From positions 1-55,382 of the forward strand of contig JADGDU010000027.1 in NCBI GenBank assembly GCA_016744705.1: a stretch of DNA of 55,382 nucleotides, in the 5' to 3' direction. A model generated the notes under the pieces. It was not told the origin of the DNA. It did no database searches and saw only the letters and a program-made list of their open reading frames with translations. The stretch is from Candidatus Krumholzibacteriia bacterium (GTDB lineage: Bacteria > Krumholzibacteriota > Krumholzibacteriia > LZORAL124-64-63). Both the position numbers and the translations under genes were made by a program. Below, one piece after another: positions 9,124 to 17,483 of the stretch (the stretch's first letter is position 1; each line of letters starts with the position of its first letter).

Positions 9124-10407
9124 TTGCCTCTTCCAACGAAACCACTTCTGAACAATGTCCTGGTCCGTAAATATGGTGGCTCCAGCTTGGCCAATGTTGA
9201 TCGTATCCGGACTGTGGCCCGGGATATTGCCGAAACCCAGCGCCAGGGACACCAATTGGTGGTGGTGGTCAGCGCCATGGGCAGCACGACAAATGAATTG
9301 GAAGAAATGGCCCGTCAAGCCAGCAGTCAACCTTCCCGCCGGGAGTTGGACATGCTGCTTTCCGTAGGTGAACGCATCACCATGAGCCTGTTGTCCATGA
9401 TTCTGGAAGACGAGAATTGTCCCGCCATCAGTTTCACGGGCAGCCAGTGCGGCATCATCACCGATACCAGCCATACTGATGCCCGCATCCTCAGGGTCAC
9501 TGCCGAACGAGTACGGGATGCTCTCAATCAAGGCCTGGTTGTGGTGGTAGCCGGCTTTCAAGGTGTCAGCGAGGAAAAAGAGATAACGACCCTTGGACGT
9601 GGCGGCAGCGATACCACCGCTGTAGCCCTGGCAGCTGCCCTCGGCGCCGTCCGGTGTGAAATTCTCAAAGATGTGGACGGAATTCTCAGCGCAGACCCCA
9701 AAGCCGTGCCCGATGCCTGGCTCCACAGGAACCTCACCTATCAGGAAATGCGCGACATTGCCGAAACCGGTTGTGGAGTGGTGCATTTGCGGGCTGTGGA
9801 ATTTGCTGAACGCCATCAAGTCCCTCTGGTTGTCCGGTCCAGCTTTCATGACAAACCTGGCACCAGCATCGGCAATCTCTCCCCCAATGCACCCCGGCCC
9901 TCCACTTCCGACCGAGAAAATCGTTACCGCCCTTTGTCCATGGACATCAAAACGGAAGTGACGAGGCTGAGTCTTAGTACTCCTGAGGCTGCTGTGGCCC
10001 TGCTTTGGCGTGAAGAAATTTTGCAAAAGGTTGACCCTTGCGGCGTCATTACCGAATGGCTGGACCATGGTGGCTCCACCCTGCGTTGGGAGGCTCTTGC
10101 TCCCACTCCCGTCCTGCAAACCTTGCTGGACCGATTGCAACAAGCCGAAAGTTCTCATGACCTCAGCGTCACCCGAGAGGACCATCTCACCTGTTTCAGT
10201 TTCGCCGGAGGAAGGCCTGATTCCTGGCTGGAAGTTCAAAAGCACGTGGGAGAAGTCCTGCAGGGAGCAGGGTGCCCCAACTGGAGACTGCGGGCCGATG
10301 GGTCCTCTCTCAGGGTTTTGGTCGGCATGGCTCCGGATTCCCAGGAGTCGGCAGAGCAGCTGAAGGATCTTGCCCGCCGCTTGCATCAATCCCTCCTTGG
10401 GTCTTAA
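9124..10407 (+). CDS. lysC: Aspartate kinase
   Basis: Phosphorylates aspartate, the first step to lysine, threonine, methionine and diaminopimelate. The catalytic domain is clear: [15 protein letters not shown] (ATP and aspartate site), [51 protein letters not shown] and [11 protein letters not shown]. The C-terminal 150 residues should hold ACT regulatory domains but are poorly conserved. I prefer the TTG at 9124 (427 residues) because an AAAGGA ribosome site lies seven bases upstream; a GTG at 9079 would add 15 residues. The 3' end overlaps the convergent rhomboid gene by 98 bases. Confidence 0.93.
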   Translation: MPLPTKPLLNNVLVRKYGGSSLANVDRIRTVARDIAETQRQGHQLVVVVSAMGSTTNELEEMARQASSQPSRRELDMLLSVGERITMSLLSMILEDENCPAISFTGSQCGIITDTSHTDARILRVTAERVRDALNQGLVVVVAGFQGVSEEKEITTLGRGGSDTTAVALAAALGAVRCEILKDVDGILSADPKAVPDAWLHRNLTYQEMRDIAETGCGVVHLRAVEFAERHQVPLVVRSSFHDKPGTSIGNLSPNAPRPSTSDRENRYRPLSMDIKTEVTRLSLSTPEAAVALLWREEILQKVDPCGVITEWLDHGGSTLRWEALAPTPVLQTLLDRLQQAESSHDLSVTREDHLTCFSFAGGRPDSWLEVQKHVGEVLQGAGCPNWRLRADGSSLRVLVGMAPDSQESAEQLKDLARRLHQSLLGS

Positions 10408-11602
10408 ATTCCTCCACCAGGAATTGTCGCCATCCTCCTTCAGGTAAAGTTTGGTTGGCCGTTTCCAGCCAATGGCGCAAGGTAGCCGGCTGGTTAACTT
10501 TCCCTTTATAAAGCATGATGATTCGTACCAGAGAGCGCTGCCCTTCACTGCTTTCCGGATAAGTGGACCACAGGATTTGGTGAGTCTTAATAGCCCCCAC
10601 AAAATCCAGCTGTTTTTCCTGATAATAGGCAATCTTAGCCATTTCTTCCGGTGTAAATGTTGAAATCAAAGAAGCCCGGTTCGCTTCCTGAAAGACATCC
10701 AGAGCCCCATTGATATTCCCGATTCGGAAATTATATTGGAAGACCTTGCGAAAATTTTTCGCTGCCAGAGATACCTGATCACCCAAAACCTGGGCCCGTG
10801 CCAATTCCAGCCTAGCTGACCAATCCGAAGGTAATAACTCCAGGTATTCCAGCCACATGCCAACTGAAGCGTGATAAGCACCGTCTTTGAAATAATCGGC
10901 CGCCTTATCCCGAAGGCCTTCCAGGTGGCCCTCCCGCCATTGCCCCATAGCCAATGCAAGGCTCAGGCCCATGAAAAAGCCTCCGAAATGGGCCCCATAA
11001 GAAACCGTACCGCCAGTCTGGGAGGCCACCAAGGCATGCACCACCTGCAGCAACAACCACAAGCCCACCGCCACCTGCAAGGCCACCTTGGATCGGCCCG
11101 CTCGATTTTGTCCCATCAGCGGAGCAAAGACCCACCAAGCAATTTCAACTTTGGCGTTGTGAAAGCGGATCATACTAAAGGCCAATAGTCCCGCAATGGC
11201 CCCTGAGGCACCCAAAACCCCCACTCCGTATTGACCGAACAAACCCTGGGATGCCACGAACCCGTGAACGATATTGCCCAAAGCGCCCATCATTATGACA
11301 TAAACGAAGAACATACCATGCCCTACGCGGCTCTCCAGAAGAGGCCCGAAGACATTAAAATATACCAGATTTCCCAAGAGGTGCAGCCATCCACCATGCA
11401 GAAAAATTGCCGTCACCACGGTCCAGGGTTGCCCACTTCCTGGGAAAAAGATAAGGTCTTCAGGGTGCGTATTGAACACAAGGGGAAAGTATTTATACCA
11501 AATAAAAGCAACCAGCATGAACACCATCAGGCTCCAGGACAACACTGGTTGTCGCCCCTGTTTCCTGTTTGTCCCCACTGGGTAGAAATAGAAAAAGTAC
11601 AA
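10310..11602 (-). CDS. Rhomboid intramembrane protease fused to a TPR-like tail
   Basis: A 430-residue membrane protein. Residues 1-225 are a rhomboid serine protease domain: N-terminal [20 protein letters not shown], the [10 protein letters not shown] segment (Asn78), the nucleophile Ser133 in GASGA, and catalytic His205 in AHFGG. Residues about 230-400 are soluble and helical, with TPR-like pairs ([18 protein letters not shown]), so a substrate or partner may dock there. The TTG at 11602 fits because rhomboids often begin M-x-F-x-P and a GGAG ribosome site lies eight bases upstream. The last 98 bases overlap the end of aspartate kinase on the other strand. Confidence 0.88.
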   Translation of the reverse strand: MYFFYFYPVGTNRKQGRQPVLSWSLMVFMLVAFIWYKYFPLVFNTHPEDLIFFPGSGQPWTVVTAIFLHGGWLHLLGNLVYFNVFGPLLESRVGHGMFFVYVIMMGALGNIVHGFVASQGLFGQYGVGVLGASGAIAGLLAFSMIRFHNAKVEIAWWVFAPLMGQNRAGRSKVALQVAVGLWLLLQVVHALVASQTGGTVSYGAHFGGFFMGLSLALAMGQWREGHLEGLRDKAADYFKDGAYHASVGMWLEYLELLPSDWSARLELARAQVLGDQVSLAAKNFRKVFQYNFRIGNINGALDVFQEANRASLISTFTPEEMAKIAYYQEKQLDFVGAIKTHQILWSTYPESSEGQRSLVRIIMLYKGKVNQPATLRHWLETANQTLPEGGWRQFLVEEFKTQGGIDASGGQDPSAALPTPGNPEPCRPKP

Positions 11603-11699
11603 ATCTTCGCTCCGTATCCTGGAAAATGAGGGTGGCTATCCCTCACATATTCGACAGCATTCGGAGAAGATTTACTGCAATGCGCAAAAAAAGAAGAAA

Positions 11700-12413
11700 T
11701 CAACTTCCAAGGGCAACCAGTTCATCACTGGCAATCATCCCGTCATGAAGACGAATGATGCGGCGGCAATGATCGGCAATATCAGCCTCGTGGGTTACGA
11801 TGATCACCGTATGGCCCTTATCGTTCAACCCCTGCAGGATATCCATGATTTCCTCACTGGTGATTGAATCCAAATTTCCTGTCGGCTCATCAGCCAGAAT
11901 CAGAGAGGGGTTGTTCACCAGAGCCCGGGCAATGGCCACTCTCTGCCGTTGCCCCCCGGACAGTTCGTTAGGTTTGTGCGTGGCGCGATCAGTCAAGCCC
12001 ACCGCAGCAAGAGCCTCCTGGACCCGTTGCCTCCGTGTCCCTCCCTTAACGCCGGCGTAAACCAAAGGCAACTCGACATTCTGGGCCGCCGTGCTGCGAG
12101 CCAGAAGGTTAAAGGTTTGGAAGACAAACCCGATTTCCCGGTTTCTAATGGCTGCCAGCTGGTCATCGGAAAATGAACTGACCTCGGTGCCATTGAGATG
12201 GTAGCTCCCCTTAGAGGGAGTATCAAGGCAGCCCAGCATATTCATAAGGGTGCTCTTGCCTGAGCCACTGGAGCCCATTATGGCCACGTATTCACCCTTT
12301 TCAATCTGCAAATCAATCCCCTGGACGGCTGCCACTTCCTGGTCGCCCACTGTGTAGACTCGGTGCAGATCAGTCACCTTGATGATGGCATTGCCCAGGC
12401 CACTCTCAGTCAT
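11700..12413 (-). CDS. ABC transporter ATPase of the MacB/LolD type
   Basis: A 237-residue nucleotide-binding subunit. Walker [11 protein letters not shown]-loop VFQTFNLL, signature [15 protein letters not shown], Walker [13 protein letters not shown] and the H-loop VTHEADIA are all intact. DEPTGNLDS and [17 protein letters not shown] are typical of the MacB/LolD/FtsE class that drives export or lipoprotein release rather than import. The ATG at 12413 overlaps the stop of the TolC-like gene (ATGACTGA), so the two are translated together; a longer reading has no conserved sequence. No MacB permease or membrane-fusion adaptor is encoded next to it, so its membrane partner must lie elsewhere. 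Confidence 0.93.
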   Translation of the reverse strand: MTESGLGNAIIKVTDLHRVYTVGDQEVAAVQGIDLQIEKGEYVAIMGSSGSGKSTLMNMLGCLDTPSKGSYHLNGTEVSSFSDDQLAAIRNREIGFVFQTFNLLARSTAAQNVELPLVYAGVKGGTRRQRVQEALAAVGLTDRATHKPNELSGGQRQRVAIARALVNNPSLILADEPTGNLDSITSEEIMDILQGLNDKGHTVIIVTHEADIADHCRRIIRLHDGMIASDELVALGS

Positions 12414-13851
12414 TCTTTGTCCTGACGATACTTTGAAAACGAGGGCGCCCCACGGCACGGTCCATTTTACTCTTGGCAATGAGGAAGTCGCACATGGCCT
12501 GTACTTCCTGTCCCCGACTGTTCGCAAGGTTCACTTGAGCAAGGATCACATCCAGAGTTGTCCCTGCACCCACCCGTAGACGTTCTTGGGCCAGACGCAA
12601 TTCTTCCTGCGATTGGATGATGGTTTCCCGGCTCACAGCTGCTCTTTTTGAAGCTTCCAGTTGAGTGAAATGAAGTTGGCGGATTTCAACCTGGACATTC
12701 ATCCGAGCTTGCTCCAGTTCATATTCGGCAATGCGCACATTGGCTTTGGCCTTGCCACGTCCGGTCCAACTCTGCATGCGATCAAAAATATTCCAATTGA
12801 CGCTGTACCCAAAAGTAGTGGAACTGCTCACCTGAGAACCAAACTTGTAGGGAGATTCGTTATCACTGCGAGAGTACCGGCCGAAGAGATTGACACTGGG
12901 ATAAAGCCCGGCCGAGGCGGTGGTTACATCACTGCCACGGGCATCCAGAGTGTGCTCACTGCTGACCAAATCCAGTCGGTTGGCCAAAGCTTCTTCATAA
13001 AGAGAATTGACTGATTCCATAGAATAATCCGTAGCAAGGATGCTTTTATCCACACCAAAGGCCGCAGCCAAAGGACGATTCATGGAAAAGGCCAAATCCA
13101 CAAAGGCCAGTTTAACGTTGTTATCAGCCACCACCACGTCCAGACGAGTATTTTCTACCCTGACACGCTGCTGCAATACATCACTCTTGGCAGAGCTACC
13201 CAAACGGAAATATGTTTCGGTGCGCTCCAATTCCTGGATGGCCTGATCTCGAGTTTCAATAGCCACCTGCAGCAATCTCAGATTACGCAAAAGGTTGTAG
13301 TAAGCCGTGGAAACTTCTTCGATGACTAATTCCCGTGTGTAGCCACCAGAGGCTTCACTGGCCCGTAATTGGCTTTTGCTTGAATTCAGAGAGCTGAACT
13401 TCGAAAACCCATTGAAGACATTCAGATTGGCGCTACCGCCCCAGGTTCCGTATTCGGAATTCACTGTTTCGTCTTGCTCAGCACCCGTGGGCACTGAAGT
13501 GCTGAACCAAAGAGTATCGCCAGCGCTGTCAATCATCGGGAATGCACCAGGGGCATAAATTGGTGAATCAAAATCTGTACGGCTGCTTTTTCCCCAGTCA
13601 CGGCTCAGGGAAAGGTCAGGTAGAAATGAGCCATAAGCTTCGGTTACAGACTGGGAGGCAATATTTTGACGTTCATCAGAAATCATAAGAGTAGGATTGG
13701 ATTCCAAAGCCAGCCCCACACATTGCTCCAGACTTAAGATGGGCAAATCGCTGTCAGGAGAAACAGTCTCCTGAGCCAACAGGGTCTGAGGAACCAAAAG
13801 GCTCGCGACAACCAACAGCCCTAAACTGCACAACTTGTTCATTTGAAACAT
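12406..13851 (-). CDS. TolC-like outer membrane efflux protein
   Basis: An outer membrane factor of 481 residues that would form the periplasm-spanning exit duct of an export system. It begins with a signal peptide ([20 protein letters not shown], cut near QTLLAQ). It has the two repeated halves of the family, each with long coiled-coil helices: [17 protein letters not shown] and [19 protein letters not shown] at the N-terminus, and [22 protein letters not shown] at the C-terminus. The ATG at 13851 is chosen for its GGGGAG ribosome site and because it places the signal peptide at the start. It is in one operon with the ABC ATPase that follows. Confidence 0.92.
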   Translation of the reverse strand: MFQMNKLCSLGLLVVASLLVPQTLLAQETVSPDSDLPILSLEQCVGLALESNPTLMISDERQNIASQSVTEAYGSFLPDLSLSRDWGKSSRTDFDSPIYAPGAFPMIDSAGDTLWFSTSVPTGAEQDETVNSEYGTWGGSANLNVFNGFSKFSSLNSSKSQLRASEASGGYTRELVIEEVSTAYYNLLRNLRLLQVAIETRDQAIQELERTETYFRLGSSAKSDVLQQRVRVENTRLDVVVADNNVKLAFVDLAFSMNRPLAAAFGVDKSILATDYSMESVNSLYEEALANRLDLVSSEHTLDARGSDVTTASAGLYPSVNLFGRYSRSDNESPYKFGSQVSSSTTFGYSVNWNIFDRMQSWTGRGKAKANVRIAEYELEQARMNVQVEIRQLHFTQLEASKRAAVSRETIIQSQEELRLAQERLRVGAGTTLDVILAQVNLANSRGQEVQAMCDFLIAKSKMDRAVGRPRFQSIVRTKND

Positions 13852-13986
13852 TCCGAGACTCCCCTGGGGGTTGGATGGAGGGATGACTTCTTTAACAACA
13901 GTATCATCTAATAATATGGCGAGAGATGCCATCATTAAATGGATCCGAAGTAACTTAATAGCCCATATCTGAACGGCCAATTCATC

Positions 13987-14016
13987 TTACGCAAAGATGA
14001 GGGAACGGTTGCGTAA
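13987..14016. promoter_or_regulatory. Inverted repeat upstream of the tolC-ATPase operon
   Basis: A perfect 8-base inverted repeat, TTACGCAA (13987-13994) and TTGCGTAA (14009-14016). The arms are 22 bases apart centre to centre, two turns of the helix. It lies about 135 bases upstream of the tolC-like start and fits a dimeric repressor site, for example TetR or MarR type. No regulator gene is adjacent. The identification as an operator is inference. Confidence 0.4.
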
Positions 14017-14063
14017 AAACTCAAATCCCTAATGAATTTCTTTCTGAACCAGTTCATAAAAAA

Positions 14064-14093
14064 ATCGGCCGCATCATATGAGACGCGGCCGAT
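14064..14093 (-). terminator. Rho-independent terminator after tonB
   Basis: A perfect 9-base stem, ATCGGCCGC (14064-14072) and GCGGCCGAT (14085-14093), with a 12-base loop. On the minus strand it is followed by a run of T (plus-strand A run ending at 14064). It closes the exbB-exbD-exbD-tonB operon and separates it from tolC. Confidence 0.8.
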
Positions 14094-14123
14094 CACAATT
14101 AAGTTCCCTTGGGAATCTATTTT

Positions 14124-14777
14124 TTAATGCAAGCGGAACGCGAAAGGCAAGGCCATCCAAGCTTTCACCGGAATATTCCGCTGCTTTCCAGGCTTAAATT
14201 TACACTTCCGTGCCGCTGCAATGGCTGCCTTGTCCAACATGGGGTTCACACCCTGCAGAACCTGGGCATCCTTTACGCTGCCGTCTGGGCCCACCAGCAC
14301 CTTGACGATGACTGTCCCCTCAATTTGCGCCCGCCGGGCGATTTCAGGATACTCAGGTTTGGCCCACTGGACAATGGTCGGATTCTCGGAACTGGCCACA
14401 AACCCGGCACCAGCGTTCAAATCGAACGAAGGCATGGAGCTGGTGATCGCAGCATCGAGATCCATCAATGTATCGGCAATCTCCACGTCATCAGACACTT
14501 CATCATCAGGAGCGGCTTCAATGACTTTGGGTGGAGGCGGAGCCTCTTTGGGCGGAGGCGGAATATCGATGATTTCCTGATCATCAATATCCACCACTTC
14601 AAATTCTTCCTGACGCAACTTGTAAGGGTTGGGCACATACTTGGGAGTAACAATGAAGAAAATCAGAGTTAACAGGATGGCAACCAACGACGACCAACGC
14701 AAGTACTTGTTGTACTGCGCCTTGAACAGGTCATTGGCTGACATTCTGATTCCGTTATTCACCGGGACGCTGCTCAT
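14124..14777 (-). CDS. tonB: TonB-family energy transducer
   Basis: A 217-residue periplasm-spanning protein that carries proton-motive energy from ExbB/ExbD to TonB-dependent outer-membrane receptors. It has one membrane helix (about residues 26-46, SSLVAILLTLIFFIVTP), a Pro-rich stretch IDIPPPPKEAPPPPK, an acidic linker, and a C-terminal TonB domain (PEYPEIARRAQIEGTVIVKV, then AARKCKFKPGKQRNIPVKAW). The ATG at 14777 has an AGGAG ribosome site six bases ahead and lies seven bases after exbD. Last gene of the motor operon; the likely client receptor is encoded at 23224-26250. Confidence 0.93.
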   Translation of the reverse strand: MSSVPVNNGIRMSANDLFKAQYNKYLRWSSLVAILLTLIFFIVTPKYVPNPYKLRQEEFEVVDIDDQEIIDIPPPPKEAPPPPKVIEAAPDDEVSDDVEIADTLMDLDAAITSSMPSFDLNAGAGFVASSENPTIVQWAKPEYPEIARRAQIEGTVIVKVLVGPDGSVKDAQVLQGVNPMLDKAAIAAARKCKFKPGKQRNIPVKAWMALPFAFRLH

Positions 14778-14784
14778 GACGCTC

Positions 14785-15207
14785 CTAGTATTTGGGGCCA
14801 GGCGTACCGTCGACATCGGAATTGAAGAAGACACGCACCGCGTTAACCTCTTTCAATTCTTCCATCACGTCGCTGACCGTGCCGTAATCGGCATAGTGGT
14901 CTGTTTTGAAGGCTACGATCAACTGCGGGTTATCAGAGATTTTTGTGCCCATGATGTCCCGTATGTGCTTAACCTGCACCAAACGATCATCAATGGAAAT
15001 CTGCCCCACGCGGTTGATATAAACATTCGAAACAAGTTCCCTGTTAACTTCTTCCCCGGCCTCAGCTCGGGGCAGTTCCACCGGCAAACCATTTTCATCC
15101 CGGAAAATGGTTGTAACCATGAAAAAGACCAGCAACAGGAAGGCAATATCGCCCATCGAGGAGGTGGGGATGAAAGGCTCTTTCTTAATTGATCGTCCGA
15201 AATCCAT
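14785..15207 (-). CDS. exbD: ExbD/TolR biopolymer transport protein, copy 1
   Basis: A 140-residue protein with one N-terminal membrane helix and a periplasmic domain. The proton-carrying Asp is present in SSMGDIAFLLLVFFMVTTIF. The periplasmic part has the QISIDDRLVQVKHIRDI and LKTDHYADYG-like elements of ExbD. It forms the TonB motor with ExbB. It follows the other ExbD by 14 bases and is not close in sequence to it, so the two are probably different subunits rather than a recent duplication. Confidence 0.92.
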   Translation of the reverse strand: MDFGRSIKKEPFIPTSSMGDIAFLLLVFFMVTTIFRDENGLPVELPRAEAGEEVNRELVSNVYINRVGQISIDDRLVQVKHIRDIMGTKISDNPQLIVAFKTDHYADYGTVSDVMEELKEVNAVRVFFNSDVDGTPGPKY

Positions 15208-15221
15208 GTCCCAACTCCTTT

Positions 15222-15641
15222 CTATTTCTTAGCAGTTTTCAGTGATACCTTGTTGGCCTTCGCCAACCTTAGTTCATCAAGACATGCAACCATCAGCCCG
15301 TAATCAGCATCAGGATGTATTTTCAAGACCACAACCAGTTTCTCATTAGCAAAGAGTTTATCCTCAATGGCTATCTTGATTTGGTTGATTTCTATCGTCT
15401 TTTTGTTCAGTGTGATTTGATTATCACCCATCACAAAAATAGTGGCGATATTACTTTCCTTCACCTTCACCGTGTCTGTTTTCTCTTTTGCTTTGCCAGG
15501 CAACACCAAGGTCAGCCCCTGCTCCGCAGCGAAGATCGTCGTTACGATGAAGAAAATCAGCAGAAGGAACGCCACATCAGCAGTCGAGTCCATGCGCAAC
15601 TCGCCAAGCGGCTCCTTCTTTCTTTTCTTCATGACACCCAT
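15222..15641 (-). CDS. exbD: ExbD/TolR biopolymer transport protein, copy 2
   Basis: A 139-residue ExbD-type protein: basic N-terminus (MKKRKKEPLGELRMDS), membrane helix with the functional Asp in STADVAFLLLIFFIVTTIF, and a periplasmic domain with KIHPDADYGLMVACLDELR. I choose the ATG at 15641 because GGAAGG lies nine bases in front; an ATG at 15650 directly abuts that site. Two ExbD proteins per ExbB are common in Bacteroidota-like genomes. Confidence 0.92.
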   Translation of the reverse strand: MGVMKKRKKEPLGELRMDSTADVAFLLLIFFIVTTIFAAEQGLTLVLPGKAKEKTDTVKVKESNIATIFVMGDNQITLNKKTIEINQIKIAIEDKLFANEKLVVVLKIHPDADYGLMVACLDELRLAKANKVSLKTAKK

Positions 15642-15695
15642 CTGGACCATCCTTCCGGTTCCCGCAATTTGGGAACCGGTTTATTCGAACCCGCT

Positions 15696-16571
15696 TTAAC
15701 CTTGCAGACGTTCCAACTCATCGAGCAGCTCGGAGCTGGTCTCTTCCATCTCAATGACAAAACGGTCAATGGAGGAAACAAAGTAGTTGTAACCAATGGT
15801 GGCGGGGATGGCGACGATAAGACCGGTGGCCGTGGTGATCAGGGCTTCGGAGATACCGCTGGCCACGAGCTTGGCGTTAACCTGCTCACTGGCGGCAATA
15901 GCTTCGAAAGCGTTGATCATACCAGACACCGTACCAAGGAACCCGATAAGCGGGGCAATGGTGGTCACGGAACTGATCCAGATCAGTCCACGTTCAAGGA
16001 AAGCCATTTCAATGGTACCGGCGGTGGCTACAGCCTTCTCCACAGCTTCCCGACCCTTGTCGGACTTCTGGAGACCGGAATACAAAATGGCAGCAATGGG
16101 TCCGCGGACCTTCTGGCATTCTTCAGCAGCAGCCTGCACACCATCGTTGCGCAAGGTGGTGATAATGGTACCAATCAACCGGCGGGTGTTGACCCGGGCA
16201 CGGCTGAGGGTCCAAGCGCGTTCGATAAGGAAGACGAACCCCACGATGGCAACAATAAGCAACCACCACATGAAGTTTCCACCCTTAACGAACAAAGAGC
16301 CAGCACCAGTCTGCCCAATGGGCGACCGATCCACATAGCCACTCAGGCCGCCAAGCGGTTCAATAATCTGGGGAATTTCCGACAAGGAGTCGGCTGCAGA
16401 AGAACCAAATCCCAGAGAATCACTGGAAGCCTGGATCCGGGCGAATTTTTCAGCCGCGGGACTGATCTCTTCTTCGTCCTGAGCAAAAACAGGAGTAACC
16501 AGAAGAAGAACAAGAAGCCCAAGGGCCGTAAGCCGCAGGCCTGCATTTTTTAACGTACGAAGACGCGCCAT
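15696..16571 (-). CDS. exbB: ExbB/MotA/TolQ proton channel with a signal peptide
   Basis: A 291-residue channel subunit. A cleavable signal peptide (residues 1-29, ending PVFAQ) and an acidic periplasmic segment of about 65 residues precede the usual three-helix ExbB core: MWWLLIVAIVGFVFLIERAW, then GLIWISSVTTIAPLIGFLGTVSGMI and LITTATGLIVAIPATIGYNYF. The pore-lining residues in GTVSGM and TATGL are conserved. ATG 16571 has GGGAG upstream. ExbB forms with signal peptide are typical of FCB-group genomes. First gene of the TonB motor operon. Confidence 0.92.
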   Translation of the reverse strand: MARLRTLKNAGLRLTALGLLVLLLVTPVFAQDEEEISPAAEKFARIQASSDSLGFGSSAADSLSEIPQIIEPLGGLSGYVDRSPIGQTGAGSLFVKGGNFMWWLLIVAIVGFVFLIERAWTLSRARVNTRRLIGTIITTLRNDGVQAAAEECQKVRGPIAAILYSGLQKSDKGREAVEKAVATAGTIEMAFLERGLIWISSVTTIAPLIGFLGTVSGMINAFEAIAASEQVNAKLVASGISEALITTATGLIVAIPATIGYNYFVSSIDRFVIEMEETSSELLDELERLQG

Positions 16572-17483
16572 TGTGAGAGTCTCCCTTTCAGGATTGGGAC
16601 CTGTAGAAAGCCGTTGCCGATGAGAGCGTCCACAGCAGGTGGGGACTGCGTCGTCTGCATTGGGCACCCCTCTTGACAGTTACACGGTTGTGTTTGAGGG
16701 GGTGATTTCACCTGGTCTTTTTTTTCTTAGTGCACCGATATAATTAGTGCACGAGGGGTCCCCGAGTCAAACCCTTTTGGTAGTGCCTTCTAAAATGTTT
16801 CAGATTTTTTTCATCAAGACAATCAATCCTCTATCGGTTTCAGCCCCACCAGGAAGAATTCAGTGCATGTTCTTTTGTAATTAGCATGACTTAGGTTTCG
16901 ATTATTACGGCATTACATTCTCTGGTTGCTTTATGTAACTCCTTTTTTTTCAATCAATTGAGAACACATTCTTCATCTTCAGGGAACAACAGATCATCTC
17001 CTGTTGAATGTTCTATTGGTGGCTCAAGATATCCTTGCAGTTTTTCCCTCCAACCTTTCAAGTAAATTTGAAAATCTAAAAAAATTGCTTACCTCCGCAC
17101 CCTGGGTAGTGGTGTTGGGAACTGGTAAAGAGATTTCATTTTTTGGTTTTGCTTGAATGGTGAAGCGTAAAGGTCACTAAGTTATTTTTTAACGGTGGCT
17201 TAGTGCTTTGCCGAAGATCCATTTATGAATTAACCACAGCAGTGAAATGGTCTGGTGTGATCCGTATTGCCGGCGAGAACGATATTAGTGTATCCTGAGG
17301 AAGAAATGCAGGAATAAGACCCTTTAGAGGGAGAATAATACTGTGTTTTGTATTTCTATTATCGGACTTTGGGTTAGGTATTGGTATTTCCGGGTTAAAT
17401 TCCTTGGGTTTTTTTCTGTTCTTTTGTTTTTCAACCTCCCCAAAAGGTTGTCAGGTCGATAACTGCAATCTCAACCCCACAAT
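16572..17483. other. Long non-coding stretch between exbB and the GWxTD gene
   Basis: About 910 bases, more AT-rich than the flanks, with stops in all frames and no open frame worth calling. It contains the repeat-bearing exbB promoter region, a 7-base inverted repeat CACTAAG/CTTAGTG (17175-17181 and 17199-17205), and several T-runs. I see no tRNA or known riboswitch. It may hold regulatory sequence, a small RNA or a decayed gene. It is by far the largest gap in the window. Confidence 0.6.
16743..16770 (-). promoter_or_regulatory. Candidate promoter of the exbB operon with repeat elements
   Basis: Minus-strand TTGACT (16765-16770), 16 bases, ACTAAT (16743-16748). The -10 region is covered by two direct copies of TTAGTGCAC (16727-16735 and 16744-16752, 17 bases apart), each with the palindrome GTGCAC. 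GGGGTCCCC (16755-16763) lies in the spacer. The arrangement suggests a repressed promoter. The boxes are only fair matches; the leader to exbB would be about 165 bases. Confidence 0.4.

Noticed and set aside
9061..10632. A 523-codon open frame on the minus strand opposite aspartate kinase
   Set aside because: It mirrors the aspartate kinase codons, shows no domain, has low-complexity composition and would overlap two well-supported genes almost entirely. Long antisense frames of this kind arise from codon bias.
15315..16553. A 412-codon plus-strand open frame opposite the exbB and exbD genes
   Set aside because: It lies fully antisense to ExbB and ExbD, whose family motifs are clear, and its translation resembles no protein family.
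17443..17459. Short hairpin (CAACCT/AGGTTG) after the GWxTD gene as a terminator
   Set aside because: The stem is only six bases, and on the minus strand it is followed by A residues rather than a T-run.
16572..17483. Possible tRNA or mobile-element remnant in the long gap
   Set aside because: There is no cloverleaf pattern, no GTTCGAATC-like T-arm, no terminal inverted repeats and no transposase fragment.
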